Shown here piece after piece: positions 34,274 to 44,241 of a stretch of 64,000 nucleotides of DNA. A program made the translations under genes and the position numbers. How positions within the stretch are numbered: position 1 is the first letter of the stretch; every line of letters starts with the position of its first letter. Source of the DNA: Stieleria varia (GTDB lineage: Bacteria > Planctomycetota > Planctomycetia > Pirellulales > Pirellulaceae); the NCBI RefSeq assembly GCF_038443385.1, contig NZ_CP151726.1:4216001-4280000 (forward strand), given 5' to 3'. Under the pieces are notes generated by a model, which was not told the DNA's origin, ran no database searches, and was given only the letters and a program-made list of their open reading frames with translations.

Positions 34274-35731
34274 CTAACCAAACAGGTCGTTGATCACTCG
34301 CGCGGGCTCGACACCGGTGAGGCGGAAATCCAAGCCCTGGAACTTGTACGTGAACCGTTCATGGTCGATCCCTAGCATGTGCAACATCGTGGCGTGAAAA
34401 TCGCGAACGTGCACACGATTTTCTACGGCGTTGTACCCAAACTCATCCGTTGCACCATAGTTTGTACCGCCCTTCACGCCGCCACCGGCCATCCACATCG
34501 AGAATCCTTTGATGTGGTGGTCTCGTCCACTTCCCTGTGCCATCGGGGTGCGTCCGAATTCGCCTCCCCAGACGATCAAGGTGTCTTGCAACATACCGCG
34601 TTGTTTCAGATCGTTGACCAGCGCCGCAGTTCCTTGATCGACCAGCTTTGCCGTGTTTGCCACTCCGGCTTTCACACCCCCGTGGTGATCCCATCCACGG
34701 TGATACAACTGAATGAATCGAACTCCACGCTCGGCCAATCGGCGTGCGAGCAAGCAGTTGCTGCCGAAGGAGCCATCGCCGGGCGTGCAGCCGTACATGT
34801 CGACAATGTGTTTGGGTTCGTCGGACATGTCGGTCAGCTCGGGCACTGACGCTTGCATGCGGAATGCCATTTCATAGCCTGCCAGCCGCGTTGCGATTTC
34901 GGGATCGCGCAACTCTGTGTTTCTCAGCGAGTTGATTCTTGCGACAGCATCGACAACGTCGCGTTGCTGTTCACGGCTGACCCCTTCGGGATTGCCCACG
35001 TAATGAACGGGATTACCCGTCGAGTACATCTGGACTCCCTGGTATCGACTGGGCAAGAAACCGGAGTGCCACTGACGCGAGCTGATCGGTTGGCTTTGCC
35101 CGCCGCCTTCGCTGGTCAGTACGATGAAACCGGGCAGGTCTTGCGTTTCGCAGCCCAAGCCGTAGAGCACCCAGGAGCCCATCGACGGTCTGCCGCTGAT
35201 GGCGGTTCCCGTGTTGAAAAATGTGTGAGCCGGGTCGTGATTGATCTGTTCGGTGTGCAGCGAATTGATCACACACATTTCGTCGGCCAATCCACTGATG
35301 TGTTCAAAGACACTGGACATGCGCAAGCCGCTTTTGCCGTACGACTTGAACTCGTGTTGTCCTCCCATCACCTTCAACGCCTTGCCCTGCAACTGGGCGA
35401 TCGGTTGACCTTTCGTGATCGACTCGGGCATCGGCTGTCCATCCAGTTTTGCCAGGGTCGGTTTTTCGTCGAACGTCTCCAGATGGCTCGGGCCGCCCGC
35501 CATGCACAAGTGGATCACACGTTTGATTCGTGGCGGATGATGAGGGGCCGGTAAGACGCCGCGGAAACTGCTGATGGCGTCCGCCGGTGCGTTCGCGGAT
35601 ACGTTCGCTGCGTGCAAGTTCGCCGACTGTCGCAGCATCGTACTCAGTGCGATCGCTCCGATACCGGTTTGTCGCAAAAAGGTACGTCTGGCCAGCAGTC
35701 GTTCAGCGGATTCGGGGGTGTTGAGGGACAT
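34274..35731 (-). CDS. DUF1501 exported protein, second copy
   Basis: 485 residues. Starts MSLNTPESAERLLARRTFLR with a Tat-like ARRTFLRQTGIGAIALS signal. DUF1501 body: KRVIHLCMAGGPSHLETFDEKP, NSLHTEQINHDPAHT, FIQLYHRGWDHHGGV, IVWGGEFGRTPMAQG, GRDHHIKGFSMWMAGGGVKGG. Same fold family as the gene at 25699 but only moderately similar. It follows the PSD1 cytochrome-type gene by 13 nt on the same strand, reproducing the partner order seen at 22.6-27.2 kb, so the two proteins probably work together in the periplasm. Confidence 0.93.
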   Translation of the reverse strand: MSLNTPESAERLLARRTFLRQTGIGAIALSTMLRQSANLHAANVSANAPADAISSFRGVLPAPHHPPRIKRVIHLCMAGGPSHLETFDEKPTLAKLDGQPMPESITKGQPIAQLQGKALKVMGGQHEFKSYGKSGLRMSSVFEHISGLADEMCVINSLHTEQINHDPAHTFFNTGTAISGRPSMGSWVLYGLGCETQDLPGFIVLTSEGGGQSQPISSRQWHSGFLPSRYQGVQMYSTGNPVHYVGNPEGVSREQQRDVVDAVARINSLRNTELRDPEIATRLAGYEMAFRMQASVPELTDMSDEPKHIVDMYGCTPGDGSFGSNCLLARRLAERGVRFIQLYHRGWDHHGGVKAGVANTAKLVDQGTAALVNDLKQRGMLQDTLIVWGGEFGRTPMAQGSGRDHHIKGFSMWMAGGGVKGGTNYGATDEFGYNAVENRVHVRDFHATMLHMLGIDHERFTYKFQGLDFRLTGVEPARVINDLFG

Positions 35732-35744
35732 GATTCGATACCGT

Positions 35745-38700
35745 TTAATAACGTGTGATGGTTTCGTGCAAGTTCAACAAGACGCGAGCGACACCGGTCC
35801 AAGCGGCCAGCTCCGCGGGATCGAGCTGCGTTTCCACGACAGCGTCACCGGTGGCGATCAGTTTCTTCGCTGCTTCGATGTCAGCCTGATATTCTTTCAA
35901 GTGTTCGTTGAAAAGTTTTTGCAGTTCATCGGAAATCAATTCATCGGGGCCGCGAGAGACGGCCGTCGTGTAGGCCCATTGGATTTTCGCAGGCACATCC
36001 GAGCCGCCTTCACGCATGATGCGGGCTGCGAACACCCTGGCGGCTTCGACGAACGTGGGATCGTTCAGCAACACCAGAGCTTGCAAGGGCGTGTTCGAAC
36101 GGGCTCGCGCCGCCGTGCATTCTTCGCGACTGGGCGCGTCGAACGCTTTCAGCATCGGGTGCAGGAAAGTACGTTGCCAGTGCGTGTAAACCCCGCGTCG
36201 ATATTGATCGGCACCGTCATCGGCTTGGTAAGTCCTGCGAGGGAAGTTCAACTGTGCGTAGTACCCGGCCGGCTGATACGGATGCGTGCTCGGTCCACCG
36301 ACGGACTCCGTCAGCAATCCGCTCGTCGCAAGCGCCGCGTCGCGCACCATTTCCGCGTCGATACAGAATCGACCTTGCCGGGCGAAAAGATCGTTGTAGG
36401 GATCGACATTCTTCAACTCGGGCGTTGGTGTGGATGAGCGCCGATAGGTTTCGCTCATCACAATCCAGCGCATCAGGGCTTTGATGTCCCAGCCCGACTG
36501 CACGAACTCGATCGACAACGCGTCGAGCAAGTCTGGGTAGGACGGATAGGTGCCCTGGCCGCCCAAATCATCGACGCTGGTACACAAGCCACGACCGAAC
36601 AGCAGACTCCACATTCGATTGGTCATCGTGCGTGCCGTCAGCGGGTTGTCGCTGCGGCAAAGCCAGTCGGCCAAGTCGAGTCGAGTGGCGCGACGTCCGT
36701 CGACATTCAAGTCGCCCAGGAACGCTGGTATCGCAGGCTCGACCACGGCTCCGCTATCGTCCAACCAGTTGCCGCGAGGCAAAATACGGATCGTGCGTGG
36801 CTCAACAGATTTGCTGACGACCGTCAGTGGTGCAGATTCCTCCACCGATTTTCGATCCGCCTGCAAAGCCGCAAGCTGTTTGCGGTAGGCGACCATCGGC
36901 TCTGCGTGGTCCAGATAGTACTGATGCAGCTCGGCTGTCCGTTCCGGTTTGCGGTCCGACGGGGCTACCGCTAGCGTTTCTGCGATGTTCTGAGGCAGTC
37001 CGGTCGACGACACCCAGCCGGCTTGATCCCAGTGGACCAAACCGCCGAATTGGGTGAAGGCCATTCCGTTGATTTCTTTGCCGGCGGGCAATCCGATTTC
37101 AGCCGGATCGACTTCCAAACGCACCCACTTTCCCAACTCCGGCAGTGGACCCGCACGGTGGTAGCCGTCCCATGATTCGGGCCTGCGTCCATACTCGATG
37201 TCATCGCTGCCCCAAACGTATCGATGGTCCCATGAACCGTCGTTGAGTTGGATCATCAGCGCTTTGGGAGGATTCTTGGGGTCTAGGTGTACCCAAGCAT
37301 AAAACCGCGTGTTCGGCTCAACCTTTGTTGTGGGGTTCGCGCCCTCGAAAAAGTGTTGCACTAGTCCGCCACTTTCCTGGCGACGCGATGATTTACCGCT
37401 ATGGACGGGGACTTTCTTTCCAGAAACAAATTTCCAATCGCCGTTGCTCTTCCCGCCGGTCTCCTGCGCATCGTCGACCCACGGCATGTCAACTTCTTTG
37501 GACTCCACCATTTTTTGACGTGTCAGCGTTTCCCAATCCGCAAGTTTCGCGAGTGCTTGCTCACGGACCTTGGGTTCGTCAGCCTGCAGTTCGGCGATCT
37601 GACGATCCAACGCATAGAGCTGCTGTTGCTGTTCGTCGCTGGGAACGCGAATCATCGGTGGTCGCTCACGTGCTCCGTAAACACCGCGTTCCTCCAGGTC
37701 GGCGAAGAAAGCGCCGAGCGAGTAAAAGTCTTTGGAGGTGTAAGGATCGTATTTGTGATCGTGACACTGGGCGCACCCGACGGTTGCCCCCATGAAAACT
37801 TGGGAGACATTTCGGACGCGATCGGCAAAGTAAATTGCCAAGTATTCCTTCGCCTGCGATCCGCCTTCCTCCGTCGTCTGATTCAGTCGGTTGTACCCCG
37901 AGGCGACTCTTTGCTGCAGCGTGGCATCGGGCAACAAGTCTCCGGCGAGTTGTTCACGCACGAATTGATCGTACGGCATGTTTTCGTTGAATGCGTTGAT
38001 CACGTAGTCTCGGTACGGTGACTGCGAGACGTTTTGATCACCGTGGTATCCGACCGTGTCGGCGTATCGAACCAAGTCCAGCCAATAGATCGCCATGCGT
38101 TCGCCGAAGCGCGCCGATCCGAGCAGCCGATCGACGACGCGATGGTAGGCGCCTTCGGATGAGTCATTGATAAACGCGTCGACTTCCTCGGGCGTCGGTG
38201 GCATCCCCGTCAAGTCGAACGAGAGCCGACGGATCAAAGTGATGCGGTCGGCGATCGGCGCGGGTGCAATGCCGGACGCTGTGAGTTCTTGTTGGACCGC
38301 AGCGTCGATCATCGCCGTGGGATTGCCTTGATGTTCGCTCAACATCGGAGTCAACTGCATGGGCGTGTACGCCCAATGTGGCTCGTACGTGGCTCCTTCG
38401 TCGATCCAACGTTTCAGCAGCGATTTCTCCTCGTCAGTGAGCGACTTGTGCGACTCCGGTGGCGGCATGACTTCGTCGGCGTCGTCAGACTCGATACGAC
38501 GTATGAGTTCGCTTTCACCGGAGTTGTGGGGAGTGAATGCCTTTGCCTCGATCGCTTGATCACGTAGATCCAGACGTAAACCGCCTTCGACAGTCTCGGC
38601 ATCGGGACCGTGGCAGGCAAAACACTTGTCCGTCAGCACGGCACGAATGTCTCGGTTAAAGCGAATGGTGGGCTCAGCGGCATTGGTGAGCTCGGTGGAG

Positions 38701-38786
38701 CTGAGCACGAGCGTGAACAGCAACGTTGAGGAAAACGTCAATCGCGTGACGCGGCAGCAGCGTGGCAACATGGGATTCCGACGCAT
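35745..38786 (-). CDS. planctomycete cytochrome-type protein (PSCyt1-DUF1549-DUF1553), second copy
   Basis: About 1013 residues from ATG 38786 (a start 90 nt upstream adds a low-complexity Arg/Pro/Ser stretch and is less likely). Signal peptide, then PSCyt1 with CFACH haem motif and VMPPPESHKSLT; DUF1549 with GERMAIYWLDLVRYADTVGY and CAQCHDHKYDP; a central beta-rich insert (about 450-610); DUF1553 with NPLTARTMTNRMWSLLFGRG, DAEMVRDAALATSG and NTPLQALVLLNDPTFVEAAR. It is exported and likely binds haem covalently. Paired with the following DUF1501 gene. The upstream DNA (38790-38880) is rich in imperfect GATCGATTG-type repeats. Confidence 0.93.
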   Translation of the reverse strand: MRRNPMLPRCCRVTRLTFSSTLLFTLVLSSTELTNAAEPTIRFNRDIRAVLTDKCFACHGPDAETVEGGLRLDLRDQAIEAKAFTPHNSGESELIRRIESDDADEVMPPPESHKSLTDEEKSLLKRWIDEGATYEPHWAYTPMQLTPMLSEHQGNPTAMIDAAVQQELTASGIAPAPIADRITLIRRLSFDLTGMPPTPEEVDAFINDSSEGAYHRVVDRLLGSARFGERMAIYWLDLVRYADTVGYHGDQNVSQSPYRDYVINAFNENMPYDQFVREQLAGDLLPDATLQQRVASGYNRLNQTTEEGGSQAKEYLAIYFADRVRNVSQVFMGATVGCAQCHDHKYDPYTSKDFYSLGAFFADLEERGVYGARERPPMIRVPSDEQQQQLYALDRQIAELQADEPKVREQALAKLADWETLTRQKMVESKEVDMPWVDDAQETGGKSNGDWKFVSGKKVPVHSGKSSRRQESGGLVQHFFEGANPTTKVEPNTRFYAWVHLDPKNPPKALMIQLNDGSWDHRYVWGSDDIEYGRRPESWDGYHRAGPLPELGKWVRLEVDPAEIGLPAGKEINGMAFTQFGGLVHWDQAGWVSSTGLPQNIAETLAVAPSDRKPERTAELHQYYLDHAEPMVAYRKQLAALQADRKSVEESAPLTVVSKSVEPRTIRILPRGNWLDDSGAVVEPAIPAFLGDLNVDGRRATRLDLADWLCRSDNPLTARTMTNRMWSLLFGRGLCTSVDDLGGQGTYPSYPDLLDALSIEFVQSGWDIKALMRWIVMSETYRRSSTPTPELKNVDPYNDLFARQGRFCIDAEMVRDAALATSGLLTESVGGPSTHPYQPAGYYAQLNFPRRTYQADDGADQYRRGVYTHWQRTFLHPMLKAFDAPSREECTAARARSNTPLQALVLLNDPTFVEAARVFAARIMREGGSDVPAKIQWAYTTAVSRGPDELISDELQKLFNEHLKEYQADIEAAKKLIATGDAVVETQLDPAELAAWTGVARVLLNLHETITRY

Positions 38787-39014
38787 GGAGGGAAACGACA
38801 GGTGGGAGGTCGATGGGGTGGACCGGTCGACGGGGCGGGACAGATCGATTGGGCGGAACAGGTCGATTGCCCGCATTGATGGACGCGTTGATCGACACTG
38901 GATCTAACGCTAGTTTACACCGGATCGAGACCTGCTTGGATATCAGCCTGAGGATTTACTGGTTCTGGGGTGGGGGGCGGACGGTGTTTAGAAATTGAAC
39001 GCAAATTTGTGCAA

Positions 39015-39785
39015 ATGACGATGAAGCTTGTTTCATGGAATGTCAACGGAATCCGTGCCGCGATGGACAAGGGATTTCGAGACTATGTGGTAGCCGATCA
39101 GCCCGACGTGTTGTGTTTGCAGGAGGTCAAGGCCGAGCGTGAGCAAGTCGACTTGGCTTGGGCCGACGAGCTGGGCTACCACCAGATTTGGAACAGTGCC
39201 CAGAAAAAGGGATACAGCGGCACATCGATATGGAGCAAGCAGCCTCCGAAGAGTCATGCGTTGGGCCTGGGAATTGACGAGCATGATCAGGAAGGTCGAG
39301 TGATCACGGCGACGTTTGACAATTTTCACCTCGTGACCGTTTACACGCCCAACTCAAAACGTGAGCTGCTGCGGTTGGATTACCGCCAACGCTGGGACGC
39401 AGATTTTCTCAGCTATCTGCGAAAACTGAATCGACGCAAACCGGTCGTGTTTTGCGGTGATCTGAATTGTGCCCACAAAGAAATCGATTTGGCAAATCCG
39501 AAACAGAACCGCAAGAACGCAGGCTTTACTGACGAAGAACGCCAGGGGATCGACAACGTGGTCAAGTCGGGGTTCGTCGACTCACTGCGTCATTTCGATG
39601 ACTCACCCGGTCGCTACACCTGGTGGACATACCGCAGCAATGCAAGAGAGAAGAACATCGGCTGGCGTCTGGATTACTTTTGGGTCGCCAAGAAAATGAT
39701 CGACTCAGTGACTGGAGCAGACATTCGTTGTGACGTCTTTGGCTCGGACCATTGTCCGGTCGAGTTGACACTGGACTTTGGATAG
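39015..39785 (+). CDS. xth: exodeoxyribonuclease III family AP endonuclease
   Basis: 256 residues from ATG 39015 (ATG 39021 also possible). Repairs abasic sites and removes 3' blocking groups from DNA. EEP-fold motifs: LVSWNVNGIRAA, LCLQEVKAE with the metal-binding Glu, VTVYTPNS, VVFCGDLNCAHKEID with Asp/Asn, GFVDSLRHF, YTWWTYRSNAREKNIGWRLDYF and the terminal SDHCPVEL with the catalytic Asp-His. Stand-alone gene flanked by surface-protein operons on the opposite strand. Confidence 0.96.
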   Translation: MTMKLVSWNVNGIRAAMDKGFRDYVVADQPDVLCLQEVKAEREQVDLAWADELGYHQIWNSAQKKGYSGTSIWSKQPPKSHALGLGIDEHDQEGRVITATFDNFHLVTVYTPNSKRELLRLDYRQRWDADFLSYLRKLNRRKPVVFCGDLNCAHKEIDLANPKQNRKNAGFTDEERQGIDNVVKSGFVDSLRHFDDSPGRYTWWTYRSNAREKNIGWRLDYFWVAKKMIDSVTGADIRCDVFGSDHCPVELTLDFG

Positions 39786-39832
39786 TCGAGTTTGCGGAAC
39801 GCTAAGCAACGAGCAATCTGTTGCTGACGTAG

Positions 39833-39879
39833 TGGACGAGGTTACAAGTCCTTGCGCACGGGACTCGTAGCCTCGTCCA
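39833..39879. repeat. large imperfect hairpin downstream of xth
   Basis: TGGACGAGGTTACAAGTCC pairs with GGACTCGTAGCCTCGTCCA around a short loop. No T-run; likely another small palindromic repeat. Single copy seen. Confidence 0.6.
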
Positions 39880-39908
39880 ATACGAAACTTGTCCCCCTCA
39901 AATAATTC

Positions 39909-39960
39909 CGTATCGGATTTCGCTAGAAATCCCCTGTGACGGGAATTCTGGCGAATCCCA
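39909..39960. repeat. family A palindrome (GGATTTCGCCAGAAATC type), copy 1
   Basis: Arms GGATTTCGCTAGAAATCCCC and GGGAATTCTGGCGAATCCC. Other copies at 41494-41568, 44242-44300 and a half copy at 61166-61194. Confidence 0.85.
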
Positions 39961-40001
39961 CGACCAAGTGCGTCAGCAAATAATCCGTTATGTGGCTCGG
40001 G

Positions 40002-40058
40002 CCCGCTAGCCGATGAATTGCCCGCTAGCCGATGAATTGCCCGCTAGCCGATGAATTG
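40002..40058. repeat. 19-bp tandem triplication at the DUF1552 gene end
   Basis: Three exact, adjacent copies of CCCGCTAGCCGATGAATTG. On the minus strand each encodes the last residues QFIG and a TAG stop, so the true stop (40044-40046) is followed by two duplicated copies of the gene end. It includes CTAG. Confidence 0.95.
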
Positions 40059-41450
40059 CTCGATCGGTCCACGTTGGTCAACCGTCAATGCGACATCCAG
40101 AGCGCCGTAGTGATCGATCGAATTTCCATACGCGTTCAGGATGGTCGTGTACCAATTGCCAAGTGTCTTGTGGCCTTCTGTGTCGTATCCGGGCAAGCGG
40201 ATGTAGCGACGACGAATGTCCAGACGTGTGTTCTCGCCAGCGAGCACAAGAAACGGCCACTCCGTACCCTTGCTGTGATGCGTTTCACCATTGTTTGGCA
40301 GATAGAACAGAACAGTATTGTCGAACATCGTGCCTCCCGCCTCGGGGACACTTTTCAAACGAGTAACGATGCGGTCGATCAACGTCATATGTTGCAGCCG
40401 CACCTTTTCGCGGATCTCAGGAGCCTCAACACCAGCAATGGCTTTGCCATGCCCGACATCGTGCAGATTGACACTCTCGCCTTCGATTCCCGGCAATCCC
40501 GTGTACCGTGTTCCCAATTCATCAGCGGTGAACGCGACGACATTGGTCATTCCAGAAATCAATGTGGACAACAAGACTTCGACCAATCCGAACTGCCTAT
40601 CGACGGTGGAAAGATTCTCTGCGAGATACTTGGCGTCGAGTTGCGGGATGTGCTTGCGAATCACTTCACCCATGGCTTCCACGCGACCGTTTCGTAGACG
40701 GATGTCGTGCAACGCGTCGGCATAGTTGGCGACCTTGCGATGTTCGATGCCAGCCAGGTGGCTTGCCAGCGAAGCTTCATCTTCTGACAAGAACTGTAAA
40801 ACCTTGCGTTCCAGTTCATAGCGAACTCGGGCGTCTTGATCGGCGGACACCGATTTGAACAGTTCCTGCAGCGCAATCTTTGGTGATCCGAATGCATAGT
40901 TGGGTTGTTGCGGGCCGCGAGCCGAGAAGCCTTTCTCGATTCCGTTGATATTCCCTCGCGAGTTGCCACCTTCACTGGGAAAGCAAGCCAGTTCGATATG
41001 GTGAAAAGGAGATGGAAAAAGGTCTGCGAGTTCAAAGTCCACGGTTGCCCATTGGATGGAACTGAGGCGTTCGTTTGCTTTGTAGGCTCCGAGTGACGAA
41101 CACCAAGTGTGATGCCCGGTCGTGCACATTTTGCCTGACAAGCCTTGGAGGATCGTCAGATTTTGTTTGTGCTCCGCGATCGGGCTCATCCACTCAGGCA
41201 ATTCATGCTCGTCGAGATCGGCGACGAAAGCGTCCTTGCGCTGCTCCGCCTCCAATTGCTTGGAGTTGAACGTCGGGGGGACCAACGAACCGGGCAGCAG
41301 TCCGTTGCCTTTGTGCATGAAGATGAAGCGTTTGGGTGGCACAACTGAATTGCCGTCCGCCAGCAACGTTTGCGACGCGAGGCTGAGCGCTCCGATTCCG
41401 GCCAATGATTGAGAAAGGAATGCTCGTCGATTGTTCATCATGTGTTTCAT
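40044..41450 (-). CDS. DUF1552 exported protein
   Basis: 468 residues. N-terminal NNRRAFLSQSLAGIGALSLASQ is a Tat-like signal. The body matches DUF1552: KRFIFMHKGNGLLPGSLVPP, ILQGLSGKMCTTGHHTWCSS, HHIELACFPSEGG, VAFTADELGTRY, FYLPNNGETHHSKGTEWPF. Function unproven. In planctomycetes this family is almost always next to a DUF1592/DUF1588-type cytochrome gene, as here (125 nt downstream of it). A family A repeat lies between the two genes, and the gene end carries a 19-bp triplication. Confidence 0.92.
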   Translation of the reverse strand: MKHMMNNRRAFLSQSLAGIGALSLASQTLLADGNSVVPPKRFIFMHKGNGLLPGSLVPPTFNSKQLEAEQRKDAFVADLDEHELPEWMSPIAEHKQNLTILQGLSGKMCTTGHHTWCSSLGAYKANERLSSIQWATVDFELADLFPSPFHHIELACFPSEGGNSRGNINGIEKGFSARGPQQPNYAFGSPKIALQELFKSVSADQDARVRYELERKVLQFLSEDEASLASHLAGIEHRKVANYADALHDIRLRNGRVEAMGEVIRKHIPQLDAKYLAENLSTVDRQFGLVEVLLSTLISGMTNVVAFTADELGTRYTGLPGIEGESVNLHDVGHGKAIAGVEAPEIREKVRLQHMTLIDRIVTRLKSVPEAGGTMFDNTVLFYLPNNGETHHSKGTEWPFLVLAGENTRLDIRRRYIRLPGYDTEGHKTLGNWYTTILNAYGNSIDHYGALDVALTVDQRGPIEQFIG

Positions 41451-41493
41451 TGGATAGGTGAGCGACGCTTGGCAGGTGCGGTGTGTTCGATGG

Positions 41494-41568
41494 CGTAGTG
41501 GATTTCGCCAGAAATCCTTTTTGAAGGGGAGTATTCTTGTGGGGAATTCTGGCGAATCCCATTACGAG
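41494..41568. repeat. family A palindrome, copy 2
   Basis: Arms GGATTTCGCCAGAAATCC and GGGAATTCTGGCGAATCCC, then ATTACGAG. It lies between the DUF1588-type gene (stop 6 nt away) and the DUF1552 gene, and may affect the relative expression of the two. Confidence 0.88.
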
Positions 41569-41574
41569 GTTTGT

Positions 41575-44202
41575 TCAGCGGGTGTCTTTACGGTACATGA
41601 ATGAATCAGAGGTCAGTAGCGAAACGATGACTGCTTGAAAGCTGCCGCCGCTTTCGACGTACGCACGATCGGCGTCGATCAGCGTTTGTGAATCGGAAAG
41701 CATTTCGTTGCGTCCCATAAAATAGCGGAAAGCGTGGCGGATGATCGATTGTCGAACTCGTTCGGATTTCGCCAACCTGTCGATCAAGTCGAATGCATCG
41801 GCAACTTCGCCGTCGATGTTCGGATCGCCGGTTCCATCGAGTATCCCGGTCGCATCGACGGGCTTTGTTTTGTGCAAATCCGCCGTCGTTTTCCCATTGC
41901 CCCGCTGGAGCAGATTGTCGGGATGTTCGAGACTTTCATTGGTTCGGTAGCGGCCAAAATCATCAAATATCTCAAAGGGCAAACCGAGGGGATTCATTTG
42001 CTGGTGGCATTTCCAGCATTCTTCCGTTCTGGTCACGGAATCGAGTCGCTCTCGCAGGGTGCGGTGGTGATCCTCGGGGATTTGAGCGTCAACGGTAATG
42101 GGCACGTCTGGCACCCGACCTGCCAACAGTTTTTCTCGGATCCAACGACCTCTGCGAACCGGGTCCGTTTCTGTGTTTTGCGAATGGGCCAGTAACCAAG
42201 CCGGGTGCGTCAAGATTCCTTTGCGATAGGGAACCGCGAAAGGCTGGACGACCGGATAGTCCCATGTTTCGACTTCTTCGTACTTGCCACGAGACCAACG
42301 GCCCTGATAGTCCAACGGACCGGCACCTGGAACGGGAGGCAAGTTATAGATTTCTGAATGCCGAAATTTTTGGCCACCGTGAAAGAACCAAGGAAAGGTG
42401 ATCGGCGTCCGCCCTTTACCAAAGGTGTGCTCAAAGAAAAGCATGAACCTTTCAAAGTCTCTGATATGGTGCTTTCGGCGGTCCTCCCGAAGATCCGTGA
42501 CGCGGATGATCGCAAAGAGTTCTTTGTGTCGTTCAAAGTTGTCTAGGAGAGCTTGCTCTGTGTTGTCGCGCCAGTCAGTGTCTTTGAGTCCCTCGTAGAC
42601 GCGTCGCCACTCCGCAACGATCTTTTGGCCTTCCTCGTTGCTCTTGGTGTGGAGGACAAAGAACTCGTTGGTGGTCAACAATCTGGCAAAGACGTCTTGG
42701 TCGTCTTGTAGAATCAAGTCGACCACTCGATCCGCTTCATTGGTGACGGAGCCCGCGGTGCCGCTGTAGTCGCGACCGGCATTGTCATAGAACCCTCCGC
42801 TTCTCGCGACGTCCTTGAACAGTTTGATGCTGTTTGGGTAACCAAAGAACTCACGAAAGAATCGATTGATTTTCGGATGCGTGACCGAATGCGAGCGGAT
42901 GTGGATGCCGTTGAGTGCCGAATCTCCTTCGGCGAAAAAGGTCTGCTTGTCGTTGAGCAGGCGTGTCACCTCTCGGCGATAGTCTTCCTTTGTCGTCAGT
43001 TGCCCCTGTTTAGCGGCGTTGACCAATTGTTCATCGGGGACACGGTCATCAATGGCGTACGCGATCGCATAGCAGGCTTCGCGTGGAGAAAGCTTTCGTC
43101 TGCCGAACGGGTCACAGTCTCCCTCTCCGAACTCCTGACGATACAAAAACTCGGATTTCAACAGCACGCTGACGAGCATTTGTTGCAGGCCTTCCTCGTT
43201 GCCGCCCAACTCGATCGACGATCGAAGCAACGGGAGATACTGTTCGATCTCTTCTGTCGTGGCGTCTCGCTGTAGCACGCAATCGAACTGAGCGTGGATG
43301 GCCGCGATCATTTCATCATCGCTAGGGGATGCGGCCTTTTTGACGACCGTCACAAAAGCGTCTGGCGGATTGGTCGGGTACCAACGGTCTTTGGGGTTGG
43401 GGAATTCCAGCGTGCGAGAGTTTTCGCCGTGATGCAGTGCGCCGAAAATCTGTTTCTGAGAGATCCATTGCGCATTATTCATCATCACGAGCAAATGTCC
43501 GCCGTCGAGCGCGGCAGTGTCGTAGTAGCGCACGCCCGATTGATCGGGCAGAACGATTGGATTGGTCACGCCATAGAAGCTTCGCTGCCGCTGCCGACCG
43601 GTAAGCTTGAATACGGCATTGACGCGTTCGTGAAAAATCTGCGGACTGACGAGCCAGCGTCGAGCGGGCGTGAACGGTTTGTCTTGAATGTCTCCCGAGA
43701 ATAACTTGTCGTGGTCGACAAAGTTTCCGTAGGCCGGTTCCCGCAGTTTTTCATCTAATTTCGAAGCGTTCCTGGCCCGCAGTGTGTTGCGAAGCCAACT
43801 GACAAGCTGATCGCGGTCGGCGATGCTGAGCGACTCGGCGTCTGGCGGTGGCATCAGCCCAAAGAACAGTTGGTCTTGAACTCGGTTCAGGAGTTCCAAT
43901 TTCGCATCCGACGAGAGCGAATCGAAATGGTCCAAACGCAGTTCCGCTTCCGCCGAATCACCTTCGTGACAATCCATGCAATGCGATGACACGATCGCTC
44001 GCACGTTGTCTGGAAAACGCAGTGGCGTGGCGTCGTCTGCCGTGGCATCAGCGTTCAACGCAAGGAGACCTGCTAACGAGACCAACGTTGGCAGGACCAT
44101 TGCCATCGCGAATACCCAGCGGAGCCTGGAGTTGCAGCGGTGAGACAATCGAAAGCTCCGGCAAATCAGAATGATCGGGTGGGACGTGGCGGGATGTTGC
44201 AT
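41575..44202 (-). CDS. exported cytochrome-type protein of the DUF1587/1595/1592/1588/1585 architecture
   Basis: 875 residues. Basic N-terminus and hydrophobic signal (VFAMAMVLPTLVSLAGLLAL). First haem-type motif CMDCH near 76 in a PSCyt1-like domain with GLMPPPDAESLS. Then the characteristic chain: REACYAIAYAIDDRVPDEQL (about 385), FFREFFGYPNSIKLFKD (DUF1592 region, about 460), YRKGILTHPAWLLAHS.NTETDPVRRGRWIREKLLAG (DUF1588), a second CxxCH in ECWKCHQQMNPLG, and a C-terminal FRYFMGRNE (DUF1585). Di-haem periplasmic protein, probably redox-active; substrate unknown. Forms a pair with the DUF1552 gene. Confidence 0.92.
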   Translation of the reverse strand: MQHPATSHPIILICRSFRLSHRCNSRLRWVFAMAMVLPTLVSLAGLLALNADATADDATPLRFPDNVRAIVSSHCMDCHEGDSAEAELRLDHFDSLSSDAKLELLNRVQDQLFFGLMPPPDAESLSIADRDQLVSWLRNTLRARNASKLDEKLREPAYGNFVDHDKLFSGDIQDKPFTPARRWLVSPQIFHERVNAVFKLTGRQRQRSFYGVTNPIVLPDQSGVRYYDTAALDGGHLLVMMNNAQWISQKQIFGALHHGENSRTLEFPNPKDRWYPTNPPDAFVTVVKKAASPSDDEMIAAIHAQFDCVLQRDATTEEIEQYLPLLRSSIELGGNEEGLQQMLVSVLLKSEFLYRQEFGEGDCDPFGRRKLSPREACYAIAYAIDDRVPDEQLVNAAKQGQLTTKEDYRREVTRLLNDKQTFFAEGDSALNGIHIRSHSVTHPKINRFFREFFGYPNSIKLFKDVARSGGFYDNAGRDYSGTAGSVTNEADRVVDLILQDDQDVFARLLTTNEFFVLHTKSNEEGQKIVAEWRRVYEGLKDTDWRDNTEQALLDNFERHKELFAIIRVTDLREDRRKHHIRDFERFMLFFEHTFGKGRTPITFPWFFHGGQKFRHSEIYNLPPVPGAGPLDYQGRWSRGKYEEVETWDYPVVQPFAVPYRKGILTHPAWLLAHSQNTETDPVRRGRWIREKLLAGRVPDVPITVDAQIPEDHHRTLRERLDSVTRTEECWKCHQQMNPLGLPFEIFDDFGRYRTNESLEHPDNLLQRGNGKTTADLHKTKPVDATGILDGTGDPNIDGEVADAFDLIDRLAKSERVRQSIIRHAFRYFMGRNEMLSDSQTLIDADRAYVESGGSFQAVIVSLLTSDSFMYRKDTR

Positions 44203-44241
44203 TCTAGTCCGAATTTTCCATCAGCCGCAGCGTGATAAACA

